From NCBI RefSeq assembly GCF_904849725.1, contig NC_058521.1, positions 348,748,138 to 348,812,137 on the forward strand: a stretch of DNA of 64,000 bases, written 5' to 3'. Of this stretch, positions 1 to 11,023 are shown piece after piece. The first letter of the stretch is position 1, and every line of letters begins with the position of its first letter. Source of the stretch: Hordeum vulgare subsp. vulgare. Taxonomy: Eukaryota > Streptophyta > Magnoliopsida > Poales > Poaceae. A program made the translations under genes and the position numbers. Below the pieces are notes generated by a model that saw only the letters and a program-made list of their open reading frames with translations, ran no database searches and was not told where the DNA came from.

Positions 1-267
1 ATTATAACTTTATGATAACAACACCTATTTTTGTATTTTATCTCTCTGATGTCATGCAAAGATATTCTCTTCATACCCACAACGTAGTTTTATTTCTCGT
101 TCCTAGTTGGAAGCCAACGTTTGTCATACGTAGAGTTGTATCAGTGGCAGATAGGACTTGGGAGAATATTGCTCTTACCTTTAGCTCCTTCTGAGTTCGA
201 CAGTCCATACTTATCACTTCCACATTTGGAAATTGCCATGATGATTCCTTGCACTTGGGGATTATCA
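1..267 (+). repeat. Element A 5' LTR, 3' end only
   Basis: This matches 7688-7955, the end of the 3' LTR, with scattered substitutions. It ends in the expected CA at 266-267. The rest of the LTR lies upstream of the window. Confidence 0.88.
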
Positions 268-277
268 AGCTCTTTTC

Positions 278-294
278 TGGCGCCGTTGCCGTGG
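278..294 (+). other. Primer-binding site, tRNA-Asp
   Basis: TGGCGCCGTTGCCGTGG is complementary to the 3' end of plant tRNA-Asp apart from one changed base near its end. It sits 10 nt after the 5' LTR, the normal place for minus-strand priming. The 10-nt spacer is the same in element C. Confidence 0.85.
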
Positions 295-645
295 AGCAAT
301 ACCGTGGGTTTGATATTCTCATTTGTGCGTGTTTGTTTTCTTCACTAAGTAGATTTTGTTTTCCCTTTTTTATTTATTTTGTTGTGGGTGAAACAGACAA
401 AAAAATTAAATAATGAAAAATAAAAAAAGAAGTACTTTCTTCTTATGCCTAAGAAGTTTTCAAAAAGAGAAGTGATTGGAAGGTTGTGCATTGGAGAAGT
501 GAGGGTCGACATTGAACACTTGTGTTCATGATCATGGAAGCAATGTAGAATTTTTCATGTAAATTTCTCAAAAATAATTATCCCCTTGTATATATCGATT
601 GTATTATAAAAATAATGTGCCAAGATTTGCCTTTCGGATGATTAG
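295..645. other. Element A leader, non-coding
   Basis: AT-rich internal sequence between the primer site and the first repeated module. I see no ORF with TE similarity and no recognisable motif. Confidence 0.6.
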
Positions 646-1317
646 ATTGCTTGTTTGGTGTTCGCACTGCAAAAACTGAAACTCTGGCTGTAGTGGGTGA
701 ATTTACGTTTTTTACCGGAATGTCAAAACTTTCTGAAAGTTATACACAGTACTTCTATGCAAATATTTTATTTCGTCCTAATTTTTCAGAATTGTTTGAG
801 TTACAGAAGTATATGAAGTTTCCATATTGCTACAGACTGTCCTGTTTTTGACAGATTCTGTTTTCTATGCATTGTTCTCTTATTTTGATGAATCTATGGG
901 TAGTACCAGGGGGTATGAACCATGGTGAAGTGTACTAAAGTAGATATAATGCTAATATGAATTTTTAATGAGTTCACAATAGTACCTAAAGTAGTATTTT
1001 TCTTTATTATACTAACGGATCTCACGAGGGTTTTGTTATGTTTTGTGTGAATGAAGTGTTCGAAGATCAAGGAGGTATCAATAAAAGAAGAATACAGAGA
1101 GATAAGAGTTGAAGCTTGGGGATGGCAAAGGCACCCCAAGTAAATATTTAAAGGAGGCTCAAGCATCTAAGCTTGGGGATGCCCCGGAAGGCATCCCATC
1201 TTTATTCTTCAACAATTATCGGTATACCTAGGTTTTTGTTTTGTTCACATGATATGTGTCTATAGTGTTTTTCCTCTCCTTTTATGCACCCTTCTAGTAT
1301 GAGATAGTACTTCGTTG

Positions 1318-1562
1318 ATTTATAGAATGCTTGATGCGCTTCACTTAAATCTTTTGAGTGTGGATTTGTAGAATGCTCTTTGTGCTTCACTTAAATCTTT
1401 TGAGTATGGCTCTGTAGAATGCTCTTCGTGCTTCACTTAAATCTTTTGAGTATGGCCTTAAAGAATGCTTCGTGTGATTCACATATATATTTTGAACTTG
1501 GATATTGGTTGATCTATATTAATTGTAGAATTCTCTATGAACTTCACTTATATCTTTTAGAG
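1318..1562 (+). repeat. Short tandem repeat with core TGCTTCACTTAAATCTTTTGAG
   Basis: Four to five copies spaced about 50 bp apart (1335-1358, 1383-1404, 1429-1450 and more diverged copies to 1562). The same core recurs at 60047-60153 in element C with a 41-bp period, so it is a family feature with variable copy number. Confidence 0.8.
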
Positions 1563-1650
1563 CATGAATAAAATCATCATTGTAATTAGGCTTGGAAGAG
1601 CATCATTGAAATAGCCATGCCTAGCTAAAAGGCATTAAAGAAAAGCGCTT

Positions 1651-1668
1651 GTTGGGAGACAACCCAAC
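1651..1668 (+). other. Conserved hairpin GTTGGG-AGACAA-CCCAAC
   Basis: A six-base perfect stem with a six-base loop, preceded by AGCGCTT. Element C has the same AGCGCTTGTTGGGAGGCAAC block at 59153-59176, soon after the end of its gag remnant. Conservation in both stem and loop suggests a structured RNA element. Confidence 0.65.
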
Positions 1669-3075
1669 ACTTTTACCTTCTCTTTTTATGATTTCACATG
1701 ATTAAGCTACTGTAGTAATCGTGTTTTTTGTCTTTTCTTTCAATAAAGTGTCAAGTAAAGCGTTTGGGATGACTCACAAGATGAGTAGAATTGATGCTGA
1801 ACCAGAACAGAAACTTTTGACTCCAGTACAGGAATTTTCATTTTTTACGGGAGCGTGATAATGATCTGAAATTCGTACACAGCCTTGATATACAAATTCT
1901 TCTAGTTTTCCCAATTTTTCAGAAGTTCTAGAGATAGGGAAGTATGGCTATACTACAGATCTTCACAGACTCTTATATTTTGGACAGATTGTGTTTCGCA
2001 TGCATAGTTTGCTTATTCTAGTGTTCCCATAGCTTATATTGAAAATATAAATTATGGGAATGAAATAATACAGTAGGTATCATGTGGGAACAATTATGAA
2101 TCTTGTCTTGACAGTACCTAAGTGAATGATCTATCTTTATTACACTAACCCTTCTCACGAAGTTCCATTAAGTTTTGCGTGATTGAAGTTTTCAAGTTTT
2201 GGGTTACACACCAATATGAGGAGAACAAGGAGTGACAAGAACCTAAGCTTAGGGATGCCCAAGGCACCACAAGGTAGTATCCATGGAAGAGTCAAGTGCC
2301 TAAGATTGAGGATTCTCCGGAAGCATCCCCTCTTTCGTCTCCAACGCTATCGGTAATCTTACTTAGAGCTATATTTCTATTCGTCACATAATATGAGTTT
2401 TGCTTGGATCTTCATTTTATTTTGTTGATTTCTGTTAGCTGTTATTTATAAAAAAATCAATAAAAAAGATCCAAGAATTGCATTAGTATGCTTGCATTGC
2501 ATGGTTTGATGTGTCGTGTAAAAATGGAAACTCTTTCTGTAGTGTTTGAATTTTCAAATTTTACTTGAACATGGAAAGTTTATGAAATTTTTACAAAGTG
2601 TTGTCATATAAATTTTATACCATGTCGTAAAGTTTCATAATTTTGTGAGTTACAGAAGTACAATGTTTTCATAAATTTCTACAGACTATTCTATTTGGAC
2701 ATATTGTTGTCATAGTTTTGTTATCTACTTATCCTATAGTTTCCATAGCCTATATTAGTAGATATAAATTGTGGAAACGATAGTAAACAGTAGATGGTGT
2801 TTGAAAATCATTATAGAACTTGTCTTGGCAGTACATGAAGAGTTGATTTATTATTGTGTGTACTAACCTATCTCACAAGTTCTTTTCGAGTTCTGCGCGG
2901 ATGAAGTTTTTGAGAATAGGTGAAACCATGATATGAGAGGATTGAACAAGATACAAAATCTCAAGCTTGGGGATGCCCAAGGAACCAGAAGTAAATATTT
3001 CAAGAACTATCAAGCATCTAAGCTTGGGGATTCTATGCATCCCACCTCTCTTTGTCAACTATCAGTTAGCCAATG

Positions 3076-3649
3076 TTGAGCCTAATTTTTTATTCGTTCA
3101 CATGATGCGTCCTATTCTTGGAGTGCTTTTTTTCTTTTGCTTGCTGTTTAAATAAAAATTTTAGATCCGGAAATATTTATTGATAGATAGTGAGAAAATC
3201 CTCACATAGCTACTTAATTGTTTGACTACTCATTGATCTTCACTTATATGTTTTGGAGTAGTTTTGTCTTTTACTCTTGTGCTTCACTTATATCCTATGA
3301 GTAAATATTTGAATGAATAGAATATCATAATTTTTAATTATATATATTTTAAATGCTTATCCCATGGGGAGTAATGACTTCACATATAAGAAGTATAGGT
3401 GGTAAAATTTATTGAAAGTTAGAAAACACTGTATTGGTCACTTGAACAATTCATGAATAAATATTAAAGGGAGAGAGATTCCACATATAAATATACTACC
3501 TTGGACATCTTGTATGATTGTGAGCCCCATTAATTACTTTCAAACTTGAGAAAATTAGTTGAAGTTGGACAAGGAAGACAACTTAATGAGTTAGGTTTTG
3601 TATATTTGCATCGAAGTTATATTGTTATGGATCCTCCAACATGTGGTGC
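3076..3649. other. Element A internal sequence, AT-rich, non-coding
   Basis: Contains one further diverged copy of the CTTCACTTATAT core near 3240-3300. Otherwise nothing recognisable. Confidence 0.5.
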
Positions 3650-4260
3650 TTGTTTATATCATTTTGCTAGCCAACACTTTGTACTAAGTAGAGATACTAC
3701 TTGTGCATCGAAAAACCCTTAAACCCAGTTTCTTTCCGTGAGAGTCCACTATATCTACCTATATGCGGTGTTTACCTGTCGTTCCAAGTAATTTTGCATG
3801 TGCCAAACTCTAAACCTTCAAATAATATTCTGTTTTGTATGCCCGAATCGCTCATGTAGTGACTAGGGGCTGTTAGTATCTTCCATGCTTGGTGGGTTAT
3901 TCTCACGATATGTGTTGACTCACTATCATTCACGAGAAAGTGGCTAGTGTTTGGATGCCGAGTTCCATGCTCAAAAATCAAGTCAAAATATAATGAACCA
4001 AAACTCCCCCAAGATTTTTGTTTGTATGGACGGTACACGTGGATTCGGCTTGCCGTGGAGTGTGATTGATTGGTGGAAGGGGGGGGTAAAAACTTTACCA
4101 TTCTATTTGGGAACCACCTATAATGTATATAGCATGGAAGGTACCGAGATCTCTCGGTTGTTATATTGACAATGAAACAATATCGCTCAAAATTATTATA
4201 CATCTCTCTTTTAAAAGCTCGAGCTCTCACACATATGCAAATCACTGTTTCCCTCTGCGA
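3650..4260 (+). other. Internal block conserved between elements A and B
   Basis: About 600 bp that aligns with the reverse complement of roughly 45480-46130 in element B: the ACTACTTGTGCATC start, the TATATGCGGTGT segment, the GCTTGCCGTGGAGTGTGA segment and the GGGAACC..CCTAT..TAGCAT segment occur in the same order. The rest of the internal region is much less alike. On the plus strand the block holds coding-like stretches interrupted by stops, and I recognise no protein domain. It could be the remains of a coding region or a conserved RNA element. Confidence 0.55.
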
Positions 4261-4839
4261 AGGATAAATCTATTTACTTTCATGTTATTTACAATTCTTG
4301 TTGAGTTAACTTCTTATTCCAACCTCAAAGTATTAGTTGGCAAGCATCTTGTGGTGGGGAAAGATGCAAACATATATATCCATACAAATATATTTGATCA
4401 TGAATTATTATATTTGACAATGATCGATATGATAGATAAGTTGGGAGGCGAAACTTTAAGCCCCTATCTTTCTTTGTGTTCGACGGATGCTATTTGTTCT
4501 AAAAATATGCTTTGAATGTCAATAACCATGGAAGAATATATGATAGTTGAGTATGTGGAATTTGTAAATCAAAGCTCTTACATAGACCCTTCCTAAAAAT
4601 AAGATGAATTGCCATTGTTTGGTGACTGAAAGCATAGTTTGTTAGTTTTCAAGAAACTTTATGGTCTACACTTTAGCACGTGAATAGCTTGCTACTTCAT
4701 CAAGAAGTTTTATGAGATGGCCTACTATTTGTGATATATAATGATGCTAGAAAAAGTGTTTGGAACTATCATTGATCAAATTTATGCACTATACTAGCAT
4801 TCACACTTCATAAATTATTTATTTTATCATTTACCTACT
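4261..4839. other. Element A distal internal sequence
   Basis: AT-rich and non-coding. The last ~60 bases match element B at 45055-45110 in reverse complement, which is where the Sirevirus inserted in B. Confidence 0.55.
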
Positions 4840-4871
4840 CGAGGACGAGCAAGAATTAAGCTTGGGGAAGC
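4840..4871 (+). other. Polypurine tract region of element A
   Basis: CTCGAGGACGAGC followed by AAGCTTGGGGAAGC lies directly before the 3' LTR, the site for plus-strand priming. Elements B (12934-12970) and C (about 61782-61819) carry the same arrangement. Confidence 0.8.
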
Positions 4872-4953
4872 TGATACGTCTCCAACGTATCTATAATTTA
4901 TGAAGTATTTATGCCATATTCACAATATTCTATATGATTTTGGCATAATTTTA

Positions 4954-6530
4954 TCTTCTATTTACTAATTGGATGCACCTTGTAAAGCTTCACATTAATC
5001 CGCATCGGCATGATTAATTTGGCCCATAGATTTCAGTTTTAATGGTGTAGATCTATATGGGGGTTCTAATATAAAAAACACCATATACATAAAAAAGTAA
5101 ACCTACACGCACTTAAACCCACATGCACGTAAAGGAGTCCTGAGTGCCCACATTCAGTTTGGCACGTAAAAGCCACTTTTCCTTCTCCTTTGATAAATAG
5201 AAAAATATGCATCATGCTAGAAAAAGAGTCCACGTATTATAAAGAATTAAGGAATTCATGTCCAACAACAAACAAACGCCATGTGGATGTTCCCTTGAAA
5301 AAAAGAATATGAACACTCTGTTTTGAGAAAAAACGTAAATATAAATGCTTTGAATCCTGACGTTTAAAGAAAAAAGATTCTACGCCTGAGTCGACTTATT
5401 TATTTATACAGTAAGAAAATAATAGCTACCCAACACAAATAAATCCAACACAAACATAAAAAAATCTCCCCCTAATAGCTTTGAAATATTACCACTTCCG
5501 AAGTAATAGCTAATACGCAGATTGCTCATACGTATCTTGATATATAGTATGTCTATGTGTGACTTTTTTTCATAATAAGGGAAATTATCTATGGAAACAT
5601 CCTTAAATAAATATAAATTATTGCATTTAACAAAAAAATTCTAAATGCGCCACAAATATCTGATATAAACACATGCTTATGTATGTGATATAGATATGTA
5701 CAGTATGGATAGATAATATTAAAATGTTCATCCAAGTTAATAACAAAAGAAATACTATAAGAATTTGTTGGCTGACCCAAGAACATAAATTATGAATTAT
5801 TTATGCTGCTTATAGTAATGATAACATACATATTTTTTTTATATATGTACACATTTTTCTATAATATCATGTATGTTGATAGATAACGGTGCATGTGTGT
5901 GTCCATTTTTGTGTGTAGAAACATACTCTTTATAATTTTATGTGCTTTTGTGGCAAAATGGAAGATGTATGTATTTTGTAGGTATGGTAATATAGGAAGA
6001 TATATTTTATAATATGGCACTTGAAGTTTTGTACCTTTTAAATTTTATAAATCACTAATAGTTACGATAGTGATGGCACATGGGGTACGTGGAGTCGTGG
6101 TCCTTGCGACAATGGCTGTAGTAATACAAGTGCTTTTATAGGAGAGGATGTCAACCTTGATCTATGCAACAACTTCCACACATGTCATCACGATATCTAC
6201 CAACATAACACGTTTATCCTTATATATAACCTTCATACCTTAGCACATCCATCCTCCAACATATCGTCTATGAAATCTTAGGTAGTTGGCCATCAAATAA
6301 CAACAATATGGATACTATTCTCACACAATTGGACGCAAAACAAGCTAATGAAAAAATAGTCGAAACAATGTAACTTCATGCCCTCTGTCCAAGTAATATT
6401 AGCATGCATTAGTAACATAATAACCCATATCAACAAATTCATATACTCTTAAAAATTCTAATTCATAACAACTATGTTATATCTAATATTAAATATGCTA
6501 GCCCGTATAGGTGCACGGGTTGATGACTAG
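4954..6530 (+). mobile_element. Non-autonomous Helitron inserted in the element A 3' LTR
   Basis: It begins TCTTCTATTTACTAA and ends GACTAG, fitting the TC start and CTAG end of Helitrons, and lies exactly between a host A (4953) and T (6531), the AT target these elements use, with no target duplication. A short hairpin (CCCGT..ACGGG, 6502-6519) lies 8 bases before the terminal CTAG. At 1577 bp it carries no RepHel domain. The interior is AT-rich and I recognise no captured gene fragment. Direction is set by the 3' hairpin. Confidence 0.75.
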
Positions 6531-6695
6531 TTAGAACTAACCCGGACTGACGCTGTTTTTCAGCAGAGCTACCGTGGTGTTGTTCTTGTGTAGAAATAAA
6601 AGTTCTCGGAATGGGCTGAAAATTTATGGAGAATATTTTTGGAAAATACGAAAAATATTGCAGCAAAAAGATACCGGAGAGAAGTCCCAAGGCAG

Positions 6696-6742
6696 CCACA
6701 AGCCACCAGGGCGCCCCCCCGGGCGCTCCCCTGGCTTGTGGG
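6696..6742. other. GC-rich inverted repeat in the LTR
   Basis: CCACAAGCCACCAGGGCGCC pairs imperfectly with GGGCGCTCCCCTGGCTTGTG across a short C/G loop. A comparable inverted repeat with a CCACAAGCC arm sits upstream of the leader in both LTRs of element C. Confidence 0.7.
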
Positions 6743-6785
6743 CCTCTCGAGAACTCCCTTGACGTGATTCCAATGCCAAATATTC

Positions 6786-6793
6786 TTATAAAT
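6786..6793 (+). promoter_or_regulatory. LTR TATA box
   Basis: TTATAAATA lies inside the LTR downstream of the GC-rich inverted repeat, where a Pol II promoter is expected. No transcript evidence is available. Confidence 0.6.
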
Positions 6794-8546
6794 ACAGAAA
6801 CCCCCGAAAATAAACCTAGATCGGGAGTCCCACCACCGCAAGCCTCCAGAGCCACGAAAAACCAATCTTGTCCCTCTCCGACACCCTATCGGAGGGGGTC
6901 ACCATCATTGGTGACCATGGAGGAGGAAGACGGAGGGTCATCATCACCATGGAGGCCAAGGACCAGAGGGAGAACCTCTCCCCACCTCGGGAGGAGGCTA
7001 TGCAGGAGGAGACATATGGGGGAGACCCTCTCCCCCTCTCTCCTGGTGGTGCCGGAGTGCCACCAGGGGAACCATCGCCGCGGTGATCATCTTCATCAAC
7101 ATCACCTTCTTCATCACCATCCTCATCTTCTTTCAGCGGTACACTCTCCCACACCCCGTCGTAATCCTCTACCTGAACATGGTGCTTTATGCCACATATT
7201 ATGATACAATGATGTGTTGCCATCCTATGATGTTTTTAGTAGATTTCCTTTGTCTTATGGGTTGATTGATGATCTAGATTGGTTTGAGTTGTATGTTTAT
7301 TTTGGTGCTGTCATATGGTGCCATCCGTGCCATGCATACGTGAAGGATTCCCGCTGTAGGGTGTTGCAATACGTTCATGATTCGCTTATAGTGGGTTGTT
7401 TGAGTGACAGAAGCATAAACCCGAGTAGGCGTGGGTTGTTGTATATGGGATAAAGGGGACTTGATGCTTTAATGCTATCGTTGGGTTTTACCTTAATGAT
7501 CTTTAGTAGTTGCATATGCTTGCTAGAGTTGAAATCATAAGTGCATATGATCCAAGAAGAGAAAGTATGTTAGCTTATGCCTCTCCCTCATATAAAATTG
7601 TAATAATGATTACCGATCTTGCTAACAATTGCCTAGGACAATTCTGCACACTGACCCATCATTATTCCACACTCTGTATTCGTAATATATTCTAACTTTA
7701 TGATAACATGACCTACTTTTATATTTTAGTGCTCCGATGTCATGCAAAGCTATTCTCTTTATACACACAACGTAGTTTTATTTCTCGTTCCTAGATGGAA
7801 GCAAACGTTCTTTGTACATAAAGTTGTATCAGTGGCAGATAGGACTTGAGAGAATATTTTTCTTACGTTTGGCTCCTTGTGAGTTCGACACTCCATACTT
7901 ATCAATTCCACCTTTGGAAATTTCTACGATGATTCCTTGCACTTGGGGATTATCAGGTATTTTTCCTTACAATGTAAACCGCTCTTTAAATGTTGATTGT
8001 CTTCGTTGGTATGCGCTAGTTGAGATTTTAAAGGTTCAATATTTGCGTCTTAATTTTTCTTCTCCTCCTTGAGGTAGTTGTTTTCTTCGCGGCAGCTTGC
8101 TAATACGCGATGACCGTCTTTAAGCTGGGATTCAAAGTATCTTTGAGAATCACGAGTTGAGTCTAGATCCTTCTGCATATGGCTTATGGATTCGCCTCCT
8201 ATATCAAGAAATCCTGTGATAAATAAGTTGCCCTATGTAATTCGCCACATCATAAATCAAATTACCCTTACCATGTGGTTCCGTGGGAAAAATTTTCACA
8301 TCCTCGAGCTCTACCCTGCTGCTTGGAGTTCGGTTTGAATTCATTGGACATTTTTGGACAATTTGTTATTCTCCTGCTTCAAAACCTGTAATAGAAAAGT
8401 CAAAGGTTAGGTCGAGCCTTAACTTTGCGTATCGACCAAATTAAATCTCGGGGACTACTCGGACTGAACTTTGGTTCAAGTACCAAAATACCGATGAATA
8501 CCTGAAGTTTGGCTGACGTATGCAAGGCCACTTCTTTGAGACTATT

Positions 8547-10203
8547 TCACGCAACACCAAGATAGGCACCGATCGAGTTTAGACCATTAAACTCTTGCTC
8601 GGAGAATATAGGGTGTCTTAAGGACTCCTTGCGCTGCCGATGATTCATAGCGCTCTCGACTTCATAGTTCATCGCTGAAAAGTCCTCGGAAGGTCCACAC
8701 GTCCGGAAAGTGTTCGGAGCCCCCGCGTTGGCCGCATACCATGGGTTGGGCTGGCTTCCCAAAACCTCAGCCATGTTTTCGGACGAGGTGGGCCACGCTC
8801 GTTTTCTTTGATTATCGACAAAAAGGTTGTAAGTATACCAAAGAAACCATTGTTATCGTAAAGGCAAATTGTGGGTAAATCTACCGGGTTGAAGGGGTGT
8901 CCGAGGTATTGCCCGCCACCTAATCTTCGGGAACTTGTTCCTCAGTTGATGTAACCCCGGCCGGGGGAACACGGACGCTATTTGACGATTGTTCCGACGA
9001 CGTTTCGGCTCAATCCCATGATGAGTGGTTGCCTTCCGCTTGCTTGCCGAAGATGGGAGGCACAATCCCATGATAAAATACCCCATCCTCAAAAGACAAT
9101 GGAAATTTCCGGATCTTCATGTAATCGAGGGTCGTTGTCACGAGTAAAGTCCTCACGCTGGGATTCGGGGTATTTCACTATCTCGGTCCAATGCCTACAA
9201 GCAAAGGGTCAGGGGTTTACGATTATCAGTAACATGAACGAATGAGATGATTATAAATGTTTCCATACTTACCCATGGAATGGGGTTATACAACAAATAA
9301 ACTTCCCAGAAGCCGAGACGGGTGAAATCTTCCTTTTCCCCCCATGAAGAAATCAATCAGAATAGCTTCTAAAGCTTCCCGGGTGTCCGATCCTTTCCGC
9401 TAGGAGCGTGTCGAGTCACTCGTCCTGTTATAATTCCACAAAGGGTGCATGCACCACTGAAGCAGTTGGACGCACATTGTAATTACGATCGCCATCACTT
9501 GTACGATGGTCATCCCACTATGAGCCAGTATCCAGTATTTTTACCTTGGCGGCTAGGCGCTTCACTTTGGAGCTCTCCGCTTCGGACACCAACAAAATAT
9601 TTTCTTCAAAGGAGACACGAAGTACTCGGGAATGCCTCTCCGAACTAGCACAAATAAAGGAACATCATCGATATAAAACCACTCCGAAGACCATTGGTCG
9701 GTCTCCTCATTCGGTATACAGACTGGGTATTCGGTGGCTGCAATACGCCACACCTCGGCCCTACCTACTTACCGAATGGACGTTCCTTCAGTCCGGGGGA
9801 CGAGACAGAAGTATTTTCTCCAAAAATCGAAGTGAGGTTCGCAGCCTAGAAACATCTCGCACAAAGCTAAAAATCGTGAGATATGGAGGATAGAAGCCGG
9901 GGTCAAATTATGGAGCTGCAACATGTAAAACTCCAACAGACCCCTTAGAAATGGGTGAATGGGAAATCCGAGAACACGCATCAGGAAAGAAGTAAAACAG
10001 ATCCTTTCGCCTCTTTGCGGGGCGGGGAATTTTTCTATGAGGGCCCCGCCGTGGAAGGAAGTAAGGCCGGCACGCGTGGGCGCTAGATCAGATGAGGGAA
10101 GATACCCTTGGACTTCAAGGTCTCGCAGCGAAAGTTGGGAGATGGAGCCACTGGCCCAATCTCCTGGCTGAGGGCCAAGGGGACGAGAAGAGGAGCCCGC
10201 CAT
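8547..10203 (-). pseudogene. Antisense extra ORF of element F (plant putative gypsy-type transposon / Transposase_28-like)
   Basis: The longest intact piece runs from an ATG at 10203 to about 9769. It opens MAGSSSRPLGP, then shows the family pattern: a segment around FLRGLLEFYMLQLHNLTP followed by SILHISRFLALCEMFLG and an aromatic stretch HFDFWRKYF. A further piece at 9753-9562 holds SSEWFYIDD, and one at 8774-8547 ends NSIGAYLGVA. The pieces are in different frames, so the gene is broken by frameshifts and stops. It lies antisense to its element, about 375 bp before the 3' LTR. The function of this protein family is not known. Confidence 0.75.
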
Positions 10204-10578
10204 CGTGCTAAGTGTTGGGACTCTAGGGTTCCTTGGCAGCACTTGTGGAGGGGGAGCGGCGATAAAGCCTTAGCCCTGATTCCTTCTTTATTTGTAAGAG
10301 AGGTCACCTCCCCCACGTCTGTAAGCGACAGCTCCGTTGAGAGTCGATGGGACGTGTGCTTATTTAAAGTGCACGACGTTCAACGATTATTGTTGAATTT
10401 TGGGGGCAGGATTAAAAGTTATGGGTCCCGCGATGCTTCGATATACGTGGGTTCGACAAAGACCAGTTTGTCATGTTACAAATCGGAGGAGGAAGTCGCC
10501 TTTCATGCCGATTACCAGAGACACGCGGAGCTGCCGAAGATTGTACACAATGGTGTTGAAGGCTAGTTCGGGGGCTAC

Positions 10579-11023
10579 TAAGGGAGTCCTGGATTAAGGG
10601 GTGCTCGGGGCTGTGGCCCAAGGATAACATCATTGATTTCCGGATAGTTGACAACCTCATATGCAGGAAGGAACGCTCCGAGGACTACTGTGCACTCCAA
10701 GCTTGGAAGGACTAGGTCGGCTCACCCACCCCCAACTATAGTCGGTAACTTGTAAACCCTAGGGTCCCTGGTGTCTATATAAACCGAAGCCCCTATCCGT
10801 GTAGAGCAGGCTGAATTATCTAGGGTTCATCATATACGTTCTTGAGGTATATCTACTTTGTAATCATCTTCATCAATACAATCAAGCAGGACGTAGGGTA
10901 TTAGCTCCACAGGAGGGCCCGAACCTGAGTAAACTGTTGTCCCCCCTTCTTCCTACAACCCATCGATCCAAGGTCCACTGTTCGGGACCCCCTACCCGAG
11001 ATCTTCCGGTTTTAACATCGATA
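10579..11023 (+). repeat. Element F 3' LTR
   Basis: It starts AAGGGAGTCCTGGATTA with the normal TG changed to TA, holds a TATA box (CTATATAAACC, 10775-10785), and ends TTTTAACATCGATA, a decayed form of the usual CA end. It matches the partial LTR at 11483-11915. Confidence 0.82.

Larger units (their letters stand above)
646..3075 (+). repeat. Three diverged tandem modules of about 570 bp in element A
   Basis: Units lie at about 646-1230, 1789-2355 and 2510-3075. Each opens with a sequence around AACTGAAACTCT or a variant, continues through a CAGACT..TTTTGACAGATT type segment, a block ending in TCTCACGA and a GAAGTTTTCAAG type segment, and closes with AAGCTTGGGGATGCCC and a CATCCC..TCTTT tail. 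Element C has one copy at about 59290-59880. The units are too diverged and stop-rich to be coding. Their role is unknown. Confidence 0.75.
1..7955 (+). mobile_element. Element A: non-autonomous Ty3/gypsy LTR retrotransposon (Athila-like, Sabrina/WHAM type), 5' truncated by window edge
   Basis: The tail of a 5' LTR ends at 267, a tRNA-Asp primer site follows at 278, a polypurine tract lies just before 4872, and a 3' LTR runs to 7955. The last ~260 bases of the two LTRs align well: both end in CTTGGGGATTATCA. No gag or pol domain is visible in the 4.6 kb internal region, so the element would need enzymes from a relative. Assignment to the Athila-like non-autonomous families rests on the tRNA-Asp site, the LTR start TGATACGTCTCC and the similarity to element C, which keeps a gag remnant. 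The family name is from recognition, not a search. Confidence 0.85.
4872..7955 (+). repeat. Element A 3' LTR, interrupted by a Helitron
   Basis: It starts TGATACGTCTCC and ends GGGGATTATCA. Removing 4954-6530 leaves an LTR of about 1507 bp whose join reads through like the LTR of element B (GATTTATTCAGAACTAACCC there). The second part carries a GC-rich inverted repeat, a TATA box at 6786, and a region that matches the 5' LTR tail. Confidence 0.88.
7956..11023 (+). mobile_element. Element F: 3' part of a Tat-lineage (Fatima-like) Ty3/gypsy element
   Basis: Element A's 3' LTR abuts internal sequence that runs into the polypurine stretch AGTTCGGGGGCTAC and then a 445-bp LTR. The 5' LTR, gag and pol are not in the window, probably because A interrupts F or F is truncated. 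An antisense extra ORF before the 3' LTR is typical of Tat-lineage elements. The Fatima-like label is from recognition of the LTR start (GGGAGTCCTGGATTA) and end. Confidence 0.7.

Noticed and set aside
278..294. tRNA-like sequence
   Set aside because: Only the complement of a tRNA 3' end is present, so it is a primer site and not a tRNA gene. The same holds at 43625, 31452 and 58191.
3772..4245. Minus-strand open frame of 157 codons in element A
   Set aside because: It is antisense to the element, shows no domain, and overlaps the block conserved with element B, whose matching frame is not open.
6472..7223. Open frames in the A LTR and Helitron end
   Set aside because: They cross the Helitron boundary or the LTR promoter and leader, so they cannot be ancestral genes.
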